NCBI GenBank assembly: GCA_934047225.1
Contig: OW203986.1
Span: forward strand, 14,449,221-14,513,220
DNA: 64,000 nucleotides
Origin: Ypsolopha sequella
Taxonomy: Eukaryota; Arthropoda; Insecta; Lepidoptera; Ypsolophidae
Direction: 5' to 3'
Of the stretch, positions 12,111 to 22,974 are shown one piece after another; positions within the stretch are counted from its first letter, which is position 1; each line of letters opens with the position of its first letter. Under the pieces are notes generated by a model. The model searched no databases and had not been told where the DNA came from. It worked only from the letters and a program-made list of their open reading frames with translations. The position numbers were made by a program, and so were the translations under genes.

Positions 12111-13027
12111 CACTATAGAAACGCAGAAAGAAAAGTAAATCTGGATATGTAATTTTATAATGTTAATTTATATCTCCTTGCGATGGATAAATTGCCAAGG
12201 ATTCAAACATAGAAATTTATAGGTCGTAATAAAAGCTCAGAAAACCATTGAGTTATGTTACTAATATAACCTAATGCCGAAAAATAAATTAAAAATGAGG
12301 ATGTTCAATTTATGAATGTTACTGCTTTAAATACTAATCTACCGAAAACTACCGAATGAAATACTGAAAATTCCGAAAACTACTGTCAGCTAATTTATCG
12401 TAGATCTCCGATTAAAAAATGTTTTTTTTGTAGGTATGTCATGAATTCTGTTAAAACTATAGACCTCGTCTCGCTCCGCTCCGCTCCGCTCGGAAATTGA
12501 AAAAAACAAGCTGTTGACTTCACAATCAGTTTTTACCTTTTGTAATATAAGGCTTTTAGCGTTGTCAAAACTTGTTCTTCATTTCAAAATTGTCTATTAG
12601 GAACAGAAGCTTAATGACATTGGAAATTTTCAAGTACTGACAGCACTTAAAACTAAATGAGTGGTCATACGAAAAGGGACCTGAAGGAATTTGACAATTT
12701 GGAGCTTTCAGGAATAAGTTTAAAATACGTTTTCCTTTGGATAATTATATTTCTGCAGATCCCTTTTCTGCGTGAAACCTTGAGCATCGGCTTTAGCACT
12801 GTGGCTTTAGTACCACGATGTCAAATGCAAGTGCTGCCATCTAGTTATCAATTGAGAAATGTCCGTTGATAGGGTCAGCCAATAGTTGGCGCCACCTCCA
12901 CTTTAAATTTTCGGCCAGTACGTATGAAACTGCCCCCCCCCCCTGTCGCTATCCATCGCATGTGTTGTTTTGAGGTTATATTTAGTTTTAGAATATATAA
13001 TATTCAATTCTAAGAAAAGAAACTAAC
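12111..13027. other. HEATR3 upstream region
   Basis: Holds a partial copy of the AGTGCTGTCAAAAC MITE (12552-12652), a short CGCTC run at 12470-12490 and a C tract at 12934-12942. The HEATR3 promoter should lie in the last few hundred bases, but no clear TATA box or TCAGT initiator could be assigned. Confidence 0.4.
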
Positions 13028-13159
13028 ATGGGGAAAGTAAGAAGACCTCGGCCAAACAGGCATAATAAAAGTGCTGTTCAAGATGACTCAGACGCAGAAG
13101 AACATATGCCTGTTGATTCTAAGGATACTGCTATCCAAACGATATTGGATCAACTGCAG
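13028..13159 (+). CDS. HEATR3: HEATR3 exon 1
   Basis: Forty-four codons from the ATG preceded by ctaac, ending cag|gttaga in phase 0. It encodes the basic N-terminus and then an acidic patch (DDSDAEEHMP). It lies outside the six-frame ORFs of useful length, so it was placed by splice phase and family resemblance. Confidence 0.88.
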
Positions 13160-16100
13160 GTTAGAAAACGTCAAAAATTGTAATTGTACCCTTTTTCTGT
13201 ATATTTACTAGCTTGTATAGGGCAAAATAAAGCATACGTAACAATCTGATAACTCGGCTTGTGGACCATGCTCCTGTTTTCCCTCAGTGGTCTCTTAAGT
13301 CTAACCATTTACTTTTACTATGTTGTATAAATAATTTCAGACTACAAACGTAGAAGAAAAGTACTGCGCGTTGCAAACTTTCGCCAATCTAATTGAGAGT
13401 CCAGAAAATGTACAACCTATGTTAGACCGAGGAGTAGTGAAAGTGGCAGCTCCGTTACTGTTCGACAGTGCCAGTTCTGTTCGAAATGCTGCTGCTGGAG
13501 CCCTGAGGAACCTGTCCGTTGCTGGTCTTGAGATCTGTGAAGCTTTGATGGAACATGATATAATGACACCATTAATTTGTTACTTTCATGAGGTAAATAT
13601 TTATTTCATTATTATCTTTCAAATGACAGAAAGAGAAACAGCTTTAATTTTGCATTAACTGGTAAAGAGTTAGGGTTCTTGATTTTTTGGGGATAGATAT
13701 GCTTAAAAGAAGATCTTCGGTCAAGGTCACAAATTGCAAAAATAAATAGACTGAGCGTAAACAAAATACCCCTAAGACAATTCATAATTTAGCTGATATA
13801 AGGCCGCTAATTCAAAACCAGTTTCAGTTGCAACCAGATCTCTGATACAGAACCGTGTTCTTAGTTTCTATGAATGAAAATGTAATAAGTAGGTTAAAAT
13901 ACCTAATGTAATAAGTAGGTAAGGAAACTTGCATGCTCTAAAAAGCATGTATTTGGGCCTGAACTATGATGATAGGGCTCACCACCTATTACATTGGGAC
14001 GTAATGATCATCACTGAAACTCAGGCATACTGAGTGTGGACTGTGACTTGCATTTCACAGTTCACACTCGGAACACCTCTGACACCCCTTCGGGGATTCA
14101 TTTCGTGATGTTATATGTATATTGGGTGTTAATATGACGTTGCAGAAGCCGGAAACTGGCGATAGTTCTCGTCTATATAGTGTATAATTATATATGTATT
14201 TAAATACACAATAATTTTTTTTCAATGCAAGTGCTCGTAAAGGCTCACTTTTTATGCATCAAAACCGAACAGAAAGTCGATTATTTTGCCCTAGGGCTTT
14301 ATTATTATTTGTTTTTAAATTTATTTACGTGAAGTTGGCTAATCTGCAACCTTTCCTGTGTACCATAAATGTTATACTTTTTTTTTCCACTGTTTAACGG
14401 CTCTGGATACAGTCCTTTTGAGCCAATCATAATTTAAAGTTCACAAGATTATATTTGTTTTATTTCCTCACACTATGCATTGAAAACGTAGTATGACACA
14501 CGGGCGTAAGAGCAATAAAATACGCGGTTATGTTACGCGGTTATGGTTAATCGTCCTCGCGATTTATTACTTTTCGCCCTTGTAGGATAAACTACTATTT
14601 TGCACTAAGTTAGTAGCCTGATGGTTTTACAGAACCATGATGGTTTTAAAGTGCTGTAGACTTTTGTAGGATGTACCATTATCAAATTTGTATCTTAAAT
14701 TCATTCATTCACTCATCTAAATTCATCTATATAAAAGCATAATTTGTTGGTCTCCAAGTTACAGGTTTGTCGCCTACTTTGAAGTCTACTGATAAGTTAC
14801 TGGCTAAATCAATGCCAAATGTCAATACTTAACTGTAATTTTTTTTACTTCTACTTATTGATATCTCTCACGGGGCCTGAGTCTTAACAGACGGACAGAC
14901 AGACGGACAATTAATGTGAACGAATAAGGGTTTAGTTTTTTCATTTTTAGGTATGGAATCCTAAAAGTTAGTCTAGATCTAGCCTCAATACCAGTCGAAG
15001 TGAGAACAGAATTGGCTGCTGCTGTAAGGGTCCAGTGCTTATTGTGAAGCAAAGTTAGCGTAATGTGACATCTTACAAGTTCTGAGCAGGTTATATCTAT
15101 GGATTCTGTAGTATGAAAATCATAAATGCACCAATGATGTGTTAATTTATCATTTTGTCAATTATTTATCATAAAAATTATTTTAATTTCATCGATGCTG
15201 ACACCCTTAAGACAGTGTTAGAATAAAGAGTATTACGAAAAACCTACTAAAAGAATCTGTATCTATCTATAAGTACATAATATTTTGATTATAATTAAAA
15301 CAGTTTTAAGACAGATGTGTGTTTCAAAATGTTTCCCCATTTCTAAATGTGTGAAATCAACAGTGTTTTGTTTTTGTTCAAGCATGCCGAGTCATGGGTG
15401 CCTGATCCTAAGTCGAAAACAATGGATGAAGATTCAGAAACATTCTTAAACTGCATTAATTTGTTGTGGAACTTATGTGAAAACTCAGGTAACTTACGTA
15501 TATTACGTATGTATTACCATCCTGTGGTTAAATCAGCTTAATTGGACGGCTAGATTGTTAATTAAATGGCGTCATCCCATTTATACAGCTAAAGGATGCT
15601 TAGCCAAATAGTTAAACGCAGTTTTTAACCAGAGGTCTGAATGGTGCTTAGCCTTATGATGTATTGTTAGCTTGGCCGAGAGACCATAAGGTGGGTGGTA
15701 TTTAATTTCATCTGAGCGTACTAAATACAAGAAAAGTGCACTTGTTAAAACTGAGTAAAAGGACCAAGTTAAGAGATGTGGTGAAATTACTTTTCGTAAA
15801 GAAAATATTTCAAAATTGTATGACCAAAACGTTGAAAGTTCTGATGAAATTAATTATTCTTATTAAGAGTGGCTTCGCAGCCGGATAGTGAAAAACCGGC
15901 CTTTTTTAATTAATCAAAACAGAACACTTAAATTCAAAATTCATTCAAAAGTTATTCAACAAAACCTTATTACCTATGTACTGTGTATGTTGCTATTGCA
16001 AAGTTTCCATTGGTTTCTGGAAATACGAATTTCAAAATTTTTTATTATTCAAGTTTTTGAATTTCTAATTCACAGAAACTAATGGAAACTTTGCGATGGG

Positions 16101-19100
16101 AGCATACACAATACATAAGTAATAAGCTAATAAGGTTTTATTTGATAACTATTGAGTGAATTTTGAATGTAAGTGTTCTGTTTCGATTAATTAGAAAAAG
16201 GCGGGTTTTTCACAATTTGGCTGCTACACTGCTCTTAAATATACACAATTCTTCAACGAGAATCACCAAACACTATCAGCTATTGACACCATATTTATTT
16301 TTAGACTGCTATAACTGTAAGTACTGGCAAAAAAGAAAACTAAATTATAATGACCTGGCGGTTTTTAGTTTTACTATTTCCAAAGCCTTCGAGCAGCCCA
16401 CGAGTTAAATGTTGAGGCATCTTAACTTATACAACCAGCAGCTTAGTCATTTAATTGGATTCCAACATTTGATTAAACCTAGCCATCCAATTAGGAGGCT
16501 GATTTAACCATCCGGCGGCAACATATGCAATGTAATATTTTGCCCCTGGTTTTGCCGTAATTAAGGTAGAATGGTCATTATGGTGTTTCTTATTTTGATT
16601 TATTTTCTGTTTTTCCATGTGTCATGTCACCTCCTCATTGTGTTCTATGTAGCTAAAAACTAATAAAGTACCCCTACATTAAGCGATTTTTTAAATGAAT
16701 ATTAAAAACTAAACAAAATGCAAAATTTAGATCTTGAAATGTAGATAATAAAAAAACTTCTCATTTTAAAAGACTATCTGTGCATAACCCTTGAAAACCT
16801 GTTATAATCCCCTTAATAAATTCCCCTTTAGCCAAAATTGAGCTCTTGTTTGACAATAAAACGGTGAAGTAATGAAAGTTTCAAAATACAATTGTTTTTC
16901 ATTATCTGCCATTCTAAGGCTAACCTTCTGCATTTTATTATTTACAAAATATGAAAAAAATACTTGCGTTTTTAGCTACTTCGAACATATTAACCCGTGA
17001 CCCATGGTAAAACAGAAAAAAGTTCAAATAAGAAGCATCATCTCTTTTTGTCATCAAATCTTCTTTTTCATCGATTGGTCATCAATAGTCATCATTTTGC
17101 GTCACATATTTACGTCGCCAATACCGCAGTGCTTAAAGGCTATAAAGTATACAACCAGTGCGTCCTTCCAATGATGACGTACGGCGCTGAGACGTGGTCT
17201 CTTACCAAAAGCTTGATCCGCCGATTTAAGGTCGCTCAACGAGCTATGGAGCGGGCTATGCTTGGGATATCTCTGATGGATAAAATCCGAAACGAAGATA
17301 TCCGTCAGAGATCGAAGGTGACCGACATAGCCTGCCGAATCAGTAAGTTGAAGTGGCAGTGGACTGGCCATATTTGTCGCCGACGTGATAACCGTTGGGG
17401 CCGTAAGGCATTGGAATGGAGACCACGTACAGCAAAGCGCAGCGTAGGCCGCCCTCGTGCTCGCTAGACTGATGATCTGAAGGACGTGGCGGGTGGCGGC
17501 TGGATGAGGATGACTGAGGACCGCCAAGAGTAGCGTAATATGGGGGAGGCCTATGTCCAGCAGTGGACGAATACGGGCTGATGGATGGATAGATGGATGG
17601 AGTCATCATTTTACATAATAATTATACATACGAGGGTGCGTTTTTATGTTCGCGGAATAGCGGTTTTGGAGACGGGTGAGGGGTCTCATTAGTACTTCAA
17701 CGTGTTAAGTGATTCGCTATTAGTATAAATAACAAGTTTTATTACAATCGGCTCATTACGAGTAGTCTCTGAATTAACATCAAACAAGGAACTTAATCGG
17801 GAAGACAGCGTTCACAATAGAGAAAATCGAGCACCGCGCCGTTATAACGCGTGCGTTTTTGGATCTCTCTAAAAATATCAAGAGCTGGAGATGAAACTAG
17901 GGTTCATCATTTTGACTCTATGCAGTGGTATAAAAAAGGCACACCACCGCGTAAGAAGTTCAAGGTATCGCAGTCGACCGGAAAACTCATGGCGACTGTT
18001 TTTTGGAATACTGAAGGAATACTGCTGATCGCTTATAAGGACAATGGCGTTAAGGCGATATGCGAAACAAATACGGGTGTTTCTTTTCTGTGTATTTCAT
18101 GAAATACACGGAAAATTTTAATACATTTCTGATATATGCATTTTGACTATATAATATAGGGTTTTGAAATTAGAAAACATGTTTGGATAAATTTTCCTCG
18201 ATAGAAATAATTGTTGAAATGAGGTCTTCAAACACACTTTTTCTCCTCGTTTGACGAAAAAACCATATACAGAACTCAAACATATTTTATTAGGTGTGTT
18301 TCAACAATATCTAGTGATTTGATATTTGAAATTTTGCTAGCTATTTTAGTTTTTTTAATAAAAATATAAAACCAACTTTTTTCCCTTTTGCCCTGAATCC
18401 GCCCCTCTCGCACTGCGCGATTTTTCGCTTGGAGTGACAGTGACAAAAATAAAATTCGCATAGCCTCTTAATATAACCGGAGAATACTACGTGTCAATTC
18501 TAGGGCATTTGAGGGAAGCAATCAAAGAGTAGATGAGGAAAATTGACGAAAGGCGCCTTGCTCTTGCACGAAAATGCGCCTGTTCACAAGAGCCTGGTTG
18601 CCCTACACAAGTCAGACTTCGAAATAATTAACCACATACCATGTAGTCCAGACCTGGCCCCCTGCGATGATTATTTTTTCCCAAACATGAAAAAAGAGCT
18701 TCGTGGCAAGAAATTTTCAAGTGATGAAGAAGTGAAGGACGCAGTTTCAGCGTATTTTGAGGACAAAAATTCATTTTTTTTTTTCGGTGGTATGCATAAG
18801 CTTACTGAACGATCTGACAAATGTATTAGGCTAGCAGGTGAATATAGAAAAAAGAATATTTGCAAAATTTTATTTACCCCCTTACCTCCCATTCCGTGAA
18901 TTTAAAAACGCACCCAACTATTTCCAAGTGGAATTTGTTAATTCGTTGAATGGTCATGCATGAGTCATGTTGTATGATACATACTCATAAAAAATCTTGC
19001 TTTTGTTTATGTATTTTAGTTGTTCTTATGTCTGAGGACTAATCTTTTATAACTTGACTGTTTTTGTATTTTTACAGAACTGGCTGTGAAATACCTCGGA

Positions 19101-22100
19101 CAGTCAAGAATATTGGACATTTTACCCAAATATTTAAACCTGAATACTTTTGACCATGACGTCATATCCGCGGTCCTGCAATGCTTATTTGTAGTTGTCG
19201 AAGATAATCTTCAGGCGATGGAGAAAGTAAAAGTGAACTGTGAAAAGCAGTTGGAAACACTACTAGCTTTAGAGGATACTACACCTTCTATCCTTCTAAT
19301 AAGGACTCTTTCTGCTGGAGTAATTATTAACACTTGTGGTGGCAACATAGCAAGTTTGCCAGTTAATATTATAAACAGGATAGTTTCCATCCTGGCTACA
19401 AGCTTGGCTGTAGACCACAGATTTGTCTGCAACCAGCTGTCAAGTTCTGTGCCATTGAGCGATGCCGGTGGGAAGGTCCATGCTCCTAAGGGTGCAGAGG
19501 CTAAAGTGCTGGATAACCAATTGAAGTCAGTTTCACAGTTACTTGATGCTCAGCAGAGTTCTGTGGAGATTGTTGCTAATATCTGTTCTTGTGAAGGTAA
19601 GTTTTTTTTGGTGAGAAATCAAATTATTCATTGAACTTTCATAAAGGCCTACTCTCGGACAAATGTGCATCCAGTGTGTCCATTGTTACTTTTTTTATTT
19701 ATTTTTATTTTTTTGACGTCTCACCGAAGTGATACTGCTATGGAATAAGTCCATAACATTAACATTTTGAGATAAACAATTAAAAGCTTTACAGGTTCGC
19801 CAAATATAAGAATTTTCTTTATAGTTAGTTCTTACTGTAGGCAAGAAGAAAGTTTTATAATGCCTACGATTTCGATTTGGGGCCATAAAATTGAGCTTAC
19901 TCAACAGTTCGGGGCAGTCAATAATGCCTCGTGCTATTTTTAATAATAAGATAAGGTCAGAAATGTCACGCCGCTTACTAAGTGGAAGTATGTGCATTTT
20001 AGGACATGACTGCTCGTATCCACATGAGGTGTATTTTGTACGGTAATTGAGATAGCGCATGATACGGAGTTGAATGTGATAGAATTTCTTGAAAAGTTAT
20101 TATAAGCCTTGCTTCCCACTGAGATTTTCGAAGGCTTATTCATAACCATCATATTCTTAAAGGAATTTGGTGAATGTATTCCAATGCAATTTTTTTATTA
20201 TGATTCTATTTATCAGTCCGGGTATGCTGGAACATCTCACTTTTGGAGATAAGCTCGCCTATGTACATAATATCTCTAAGTGCAATGTGCAAATAATGTG
20301 TTTTTTTGTGTACAATATGAAGATGCAAACGCAAATATTTTATTACATTTCAGGGCACAGACGATTTTCTTTTTTACACGTAGCTCAGGCAGTAATATAG
20401 CTATATCAAGGTGCCTTACATTTTCTTTTACAGATGGTGATGATTCCATGGATGCAGAAGACTCATCAGATAGTGATGAAATGGGTGATGAGGAGGTGTG
20501 CAATGGAGACTCTAATAATGACTCTGCACTTGCTGAAGACAAGCTTCCACCACAAGTGTTGGAGGCTCTAGTGTCTTTGGAGATATTTGACAAAGTGTGG
20601 GCGAGAACTCAGCTCCCGCCTGAAAATGTCATGATGATATTAAAGGAATATGATGGATCGCAGTTGATTTTTAAAAAGCAAGTAATTCTATTGTACTTAC
20701 TACATATGTTATTTGTTTATGTCACAGATAACAAGTGGTCTGTGGTTTATTTGAGCTCCCGATATATCGGCGCTGTTGCAAACACCACTCCTAGGCTGCG
20801 TTCAGTTTTATTGTCCGCTCATCACCGACAGCAGGATAGCATATACAAATTCAACGCGTGCAAAAGGATGTCATGATCACCGGGCGTCGGTAGGCGATCA
20901 AACTGAACTCAACCCTTTGACTAATAAACTGGGGAATTTATTTACACTGTTAATGTGTCAAAGTACTTTGAGTCACTAGCAGTTTTAAACACGAAACAAG
21001 GATTTAGAGAGCCTTGCCATGATCGTTCAATACCAGCTCTCTGATACTATCCTTTTCTATCATTATAGATTAAATAACCTGCAGGCTCGAGCCCTTCTCT
21101 GCATCAACAACATGCTATCCTGTCTCCCCATTGACAACCTCGGAGGAGTTAGCGGTGTCTACAAGATCTGGGTGGATGCTGGCAAGCTAGTCTTCAAAAA
21201 GAGTGCCGAAAACCTAACCCTTCTAGAATCTGCTACAGCGGTGATGAGGGCAGCGCTAGATAAAATCAAGTTTAGGGAAAATGGAAGCAGTAGCGGGGAG
21301 AACTTGTTCAAAGATCTCGCATTAACAGATATTGAGGTAACCATTTATTTTTAGACTCTAAACTATACATATATGCTTCTACTATTTTGTGTCGATTTTT
21401 AGAAACATTAACCGGGTTAAATTTTGTTCATCTGAAAACTGTTGTGTGCTTATAATATAACCATGAGAAAATTCGACGATTCGCCTAGAAACTTGAAGTG
21501 GGATAGATAGTGACATTGGCAAAAACAAATCAATCAATAATAAATGTTTTTTTTATAACAGATGATGCTGACAGGCATAACAGAATGTCAAGTGCCGGAG
21601 ATAAGATCGAACCTCATCAGAATGATCGGCATCCTGGCTCTACTGCTCGTGACCGACTTGAACGACACCACATCCAACGTGGTGTGCACCATCACAGACT
21701 TCATTCTCGACCAGGCGCATAAGGAGAACGAAGTATGGGTGCTGGGTGAAGCGATAGATACGATAGTCGATCTCTACTCGGAGGATGAAACTGATGCTAT
21801 AGCGGCTAAAGTTAAACTTGTTGACAAACTTACGGTTTTGTTGCCGATATTGAAGAATAAGGTAATTTTTATTGAACCAACCTTTATTTCAAGGTTTTAT
21901 AATACAAGGCGAACACTACAGTTATATCGCGGACATATCCCGAGAGAAGATAAAAACTACTTAGAAATTAACCTGGAATTGGGTACGTCGTTACAAAATT
22001 GAAATTGAGAGACAACTTTACCAGACTTTTTTTTATAAAATTGATCGAACATCATATGATAACCCTTTTCCTCAAAACGGTGTATTCTACCTATTAATAT

Positions 22101-22898
22101 GAACAACTTTTACTATAGGGCCAATCCTGACCTGGCAAAAAAAACCGTGTCGGACATTTTGGTCGAACGGTTACCTTTTCTATGAAACGTTTTTTTTTTC
22201 TATTGTAGGCTTGGTCCCTTTGTAGAAGTTGTTCATATTAATGAGAAGAACACCCCGTTTAAAGGATTTTTTTTTATATTTACTCCCCTCTGGCTTTAAC
22301 AACAGAATAATCACAATAGTATGGAATTCTTTCTTTGTGGAAAACACATTCGTGACTTAAGGGGCCCCACAATGCTAAACATCAGTTTTGCATTGGATTC
22401 AGTTACGTTAATGTAGAACGTAAAAATTTGAAAAAAATATGGCGTGTATTTTGACTCAAGACAATTATTAATTACACTTTATAAATAAACATACTTTCAA
22501 TCTTCTATTACTTACATTACTTTTAAAAAAGCATGAATTTAACGAAAAAAACGATTCAGTTTCCATGATTCAAAACCGATTGAAACGAAACCAACACGCA
22601 GATACTAACTAGATAAAAACATCTTTATTACATAAAAAAATCATGGTTAATGTCCTAATGGAGCCGGCATATCGGCATATCGTGTGCGGCATCTGATTAG
22701 AGCTGGATAGAGATTTAAAAACCAACGCGTTAGAGCAGGACTGAGTTTTAGCATTGTGCAGCCCCTTAACATAATTCAATATTTCAGGCAAGAACACAGA
22801 AGAGACTTCCAAAAGAATACAAAGTCCTCGTGAGTACTGCGATATCAAACTTACCGAGATTTATCAAATATAAGAAGTCCAGAGTCAGTAAATTGTAA
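13028..22898 (+). CDS. HEATR3: HEAT repeat-containing protein 3 (Syo1/symportin family), eight exons
   Basis: Exons: 13028-13159, 13341-13592, 15383-15488, 19078-19596, 20434-20681, 21085-21336, 21562-21861 and 22788-22898. All junctions are GT-AG with consistent phase and give 639 residues plus TAA, against about 680 in the human protein. The start MGKVRRPRPNR is basic, as in the family. Residues 45-128 form an ARM/HEAT unit (AAGALRNLSVAG), residues ~337-357 are an acidic serine-rich loop, and the C-terminus NLPRFIKYK matches the conserved family end. Family knowledge: HEATR3/Syo1 is an import adaptor that carries uL18 (RPL5) and uL5 (RPL11) into the nucleus for 5S RNP assembly. The gene appears intact, and AATAAA follows at 22969. 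Introns are full of transposon remains. The least certain point is the exon 6 acceptor. Confidence 0.93.
13341..13592 (+). CDS. HEATR3: HEATR3 exon 2
   Basis: Eighty-four codons between atttcag and gtaaat, phase 0 at both ends. Encodes the first clear ARM-type repeat (GALRNLSVAGLEICEALMEH, then DIMTPLICYF), the best conserved block of the protein. Confidence 0.95.
13880..14120 (+). repeat. lepidopteran SINE-like interspersed repeat
   Basis: Holds aagcatgtatttgggc, ggctcaccacctattacat and aacacctctgacaccccttc followed by gtgatgttatatgtat. A related, more decayed copy is at 27185-27320. I know this phrase set as a frequent repeat of moths and butterflies but cannot assign it to a named family with confidence. 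Confidence 0.55.
14223..14597 (+). repeat. ~390-bp repeat family, copy A
   Basis: Runs from caatgcaagtgctcgtaaag through gcatcaaaaccgaacagaaa and ggctctggatacagtccttt to taaactacta. Three further copies are at 54869-55256 (same strand), 29470-29855 and 48070-48456 (opposite). This copy has lost most of the AAAACACTCGCTACGCTCG palindrome that the other three keep. Confidence 0.8.
15383..15488 (+). CDS. HEATR3: HEATR3 exon 3
   Basis: 106 nt between ttgttcaag and gtaact, ending in phase 1. Encodes AESWVPDPK and then INLLWNLCENS, the helix that precedes the second repeat block in the family. Confidence 0.92.
15526..16509. mobile_element. 984-bp inverted-repeat element in HEATR3 intron 3
   Basis: The ends ggttaaatcagcttaattgg and ccaattaggaggctgatttaacc are inverted, with ggacggctag facing ctagccatcc further in. 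There is no transposase-like frame. It starts only 37 bp after the exon 3 donor and contains a younger MITE at 15867-16234. Confidence 0.65.
15867..16234. mobile_element. TTAA-flanked hairpin MITE (nested)
   Basis: Lies between TTAA at 15863-15866 and 16235-16238. The arms gagtggcttcgcagcc...gtgaaaaaccggcc and ggcgggtttttcac...ggctgctacactgctc are inverted, and further in gcaaagtttccattggtttc faces its complement. The TTAA target suggests mobilisation by a piggyBac-like transposase. Confidence 0.75.
17120..17605 (+). pseudogene. RTE-clade LINE, 3' end of the ORF
   Basis: The frame 16997-17467 reads through YNQCVLPMMTYGAETWSLTK, RAMERAMLGISLMDKIRNED and KWQWTGHICRRRDNRWGRK, the typical C-terminal end of RTE-type reverse transcriptases. 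Homology continues past the stop at 17465 (TDDLKDVAGG, then GEAYVQQW). Two expected tryptophan codons in this stretch read TAG, so it is dead. It ends in a short ATGG tandem tail, as RTE elements do. It lies inside HEATR3 intron 3, in the sense orientation. Confidence 0.85.
17631..18918 (+). mobile_element. decayed mariner transposon
   Basis: TA-flanked inverted ends (cgagggtgcgtttttatg and a diverged mirror, aaaaacgcaccc). Pieces of a mariner transposase remain: a short N-terminal part with EHRAVI at about 17830, GDETRVHHFD through GKLMATVFW at 17890-18010, and after an insertion HENAPVHKS through CSPDLAPCDDYFFPNMKK at 18565-18700. Much of the N-terminal half is deleted and frames are broken. 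It begins about 25 bp after the RTE tail. Confidence 0.85.
18190..18475 (+). repeat. insertion within mariner, pair with 11800
   Basis: Separates the two transposase blocks of the mariner copy and matches 11800-12110. It is younger than the mariner insertion at this site. Confidence 0.6.
19078..19596 (+). CDS. HEATR3: HEATR3 exon 4
   Basis: 519 nt between tttttacag and gtaagt, phase 1 at both ends. It is the largest exon and encodes HEAT repeats of the central solenoid (ILDILPKYLNLNTF, then SAVLQCLFVVVEDN), ending with QQSSVEIVANICSCE just before the acidic loop. Confidence 0.93.
19700..20090 (-). pseudogene. LINE (jockey/CR1-like) ORF2 C-terminal fragment
   Basis: Read on the minus strand, the frame 20060-19695 has SKRRDISDLILLLKIARG, IDCPELLSKLNF, TVRTNYKENSYIWRTCKAFN and DLFHSSI, the usual tail of jockey/CR1-group reverse-transcriptase proteins. 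It is antisense to HEATR3 inside intron 4. Only the 3' end is present, as expected from 5'-truncated insertion. Confidence 0.8.
20434..20681 (+). CDS. HEATR3: HEATR3 exon 5
   Basis: Begins after ttttacag and completes a D codon. DGDDSMDAEDSSDSDEMGDE is the family's acidic loop, followed by PPQVLEALVSLEIFDKVW and a run ending IFKKQ before gtaatt. Confidence 0.88.
21085..21336 (+). CDS. HEATR3: HEATR3 exon 6
   Basis: Encodes ARALLCINNMLSCLPIDNLG and an amphipathic helix set ending LALTDIE before gtaacc. I place the acceptor at cctgcag (21084), which joins in phase 0 with exon 5. A better pyrimidine tract precedes ttatag at 21068, but using that site would need an exon 5 donor that leaves two bases, and no good one is visible. 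Confidence 0.78.
21562..21861 (+). CDS. HEATR3: HEATR3 exon 7
   Basis: One hundred codons in phase 0 between tataacag and gtaatt: CQVPEIRSNLIRMIGILALL, then VWVLGEAIDTIVDLYSEDET, the C-terminal HEAT pair of the family. Confidence 0.93.
22071..22262. repeat. hairpin element in HEATR3 intron 7
   Basis: The left arm ttaatatgaacaacttt...atagggccaa is mirrored by ttggtccctttgtagaag, ttgttcatattaa; the outer arms are aaacggtgt and acaccccgttt. A short fold-back MITE of unknown family. Confidence 0.65.
22361..22765. mobile_element. TTAA-flanked MITE beside the last HEATR3 exon
   Basis: Between TTAA at 22357-22360 and 22766-22769, with ends ggggccccacaatgctaaa and ttttagcattgtgcagcccc. A second copy at 28379-28797 is similar over its whole length. 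The right TTAA ends 18 bp before exon 8, so the element provides or abuts the branch-site region of this intron (see findings). Confidence 0.85.
22788..22898 (+). CDS. HEATR3: HEATR3 exon 8 (terminal)
   Basis: Follows atttcag in phase 0: ARTQKRLPKEYK, then AISNLPRFIKYKKSR and TAA at 22896. Too short to appear as a long ORF; it was found from the family's conserved C-terminus. AATAAA lies 71 bp downstream. Confidence 0.9.
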   Translation, partial: ARTQKRLPKEYKVLVSTAISNLPRFIKYKKSRVSKL

Positions 22899-22968
22899 TG
22901 TAAGTGAAATTTATTACAAGATATTTGTAATTTATTATATGTATAGTTAATTTTACTGTTAGCTATCA

Positions 22969-22974
22969 AATAAA
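22969..22974 (+). terminator. HEATR3: HEATR3 polyadenylation signal
   Basis: AATAAA in tatcaaataaattatc, 71 bp after the stop codon, in AT-rich sequence. Another candidate, ttaaataaac, follows at about 23030. Confidence 0.6.

Larger units (their letters stand above)
13593..15382 (+). other. HEATR3 intron 2 with repeats
   Basis: Contains a SINE-like segment (13880-14120) and one copy of the ~390-bp repeat (14223-14597). A piece with gacagacggacaattaatgtgaacg near 14890 resembles the GTTCCGTA repeat family. The remainder is unassigned. Confidence 0.6.

Noticed and set aside
16997..17609. Overlapping minus-strand frames of 141 and 89 codons
   Set aside because: Shadows of the RTE reverse-transcriptase frame on the plus strand, which has clear homology.
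20276..20593. 105-codon minus-strand frame over HEATR3 exon 5
   Set aside because: Antisense shadow of the acidic, serine-rich exon 5; no homology.
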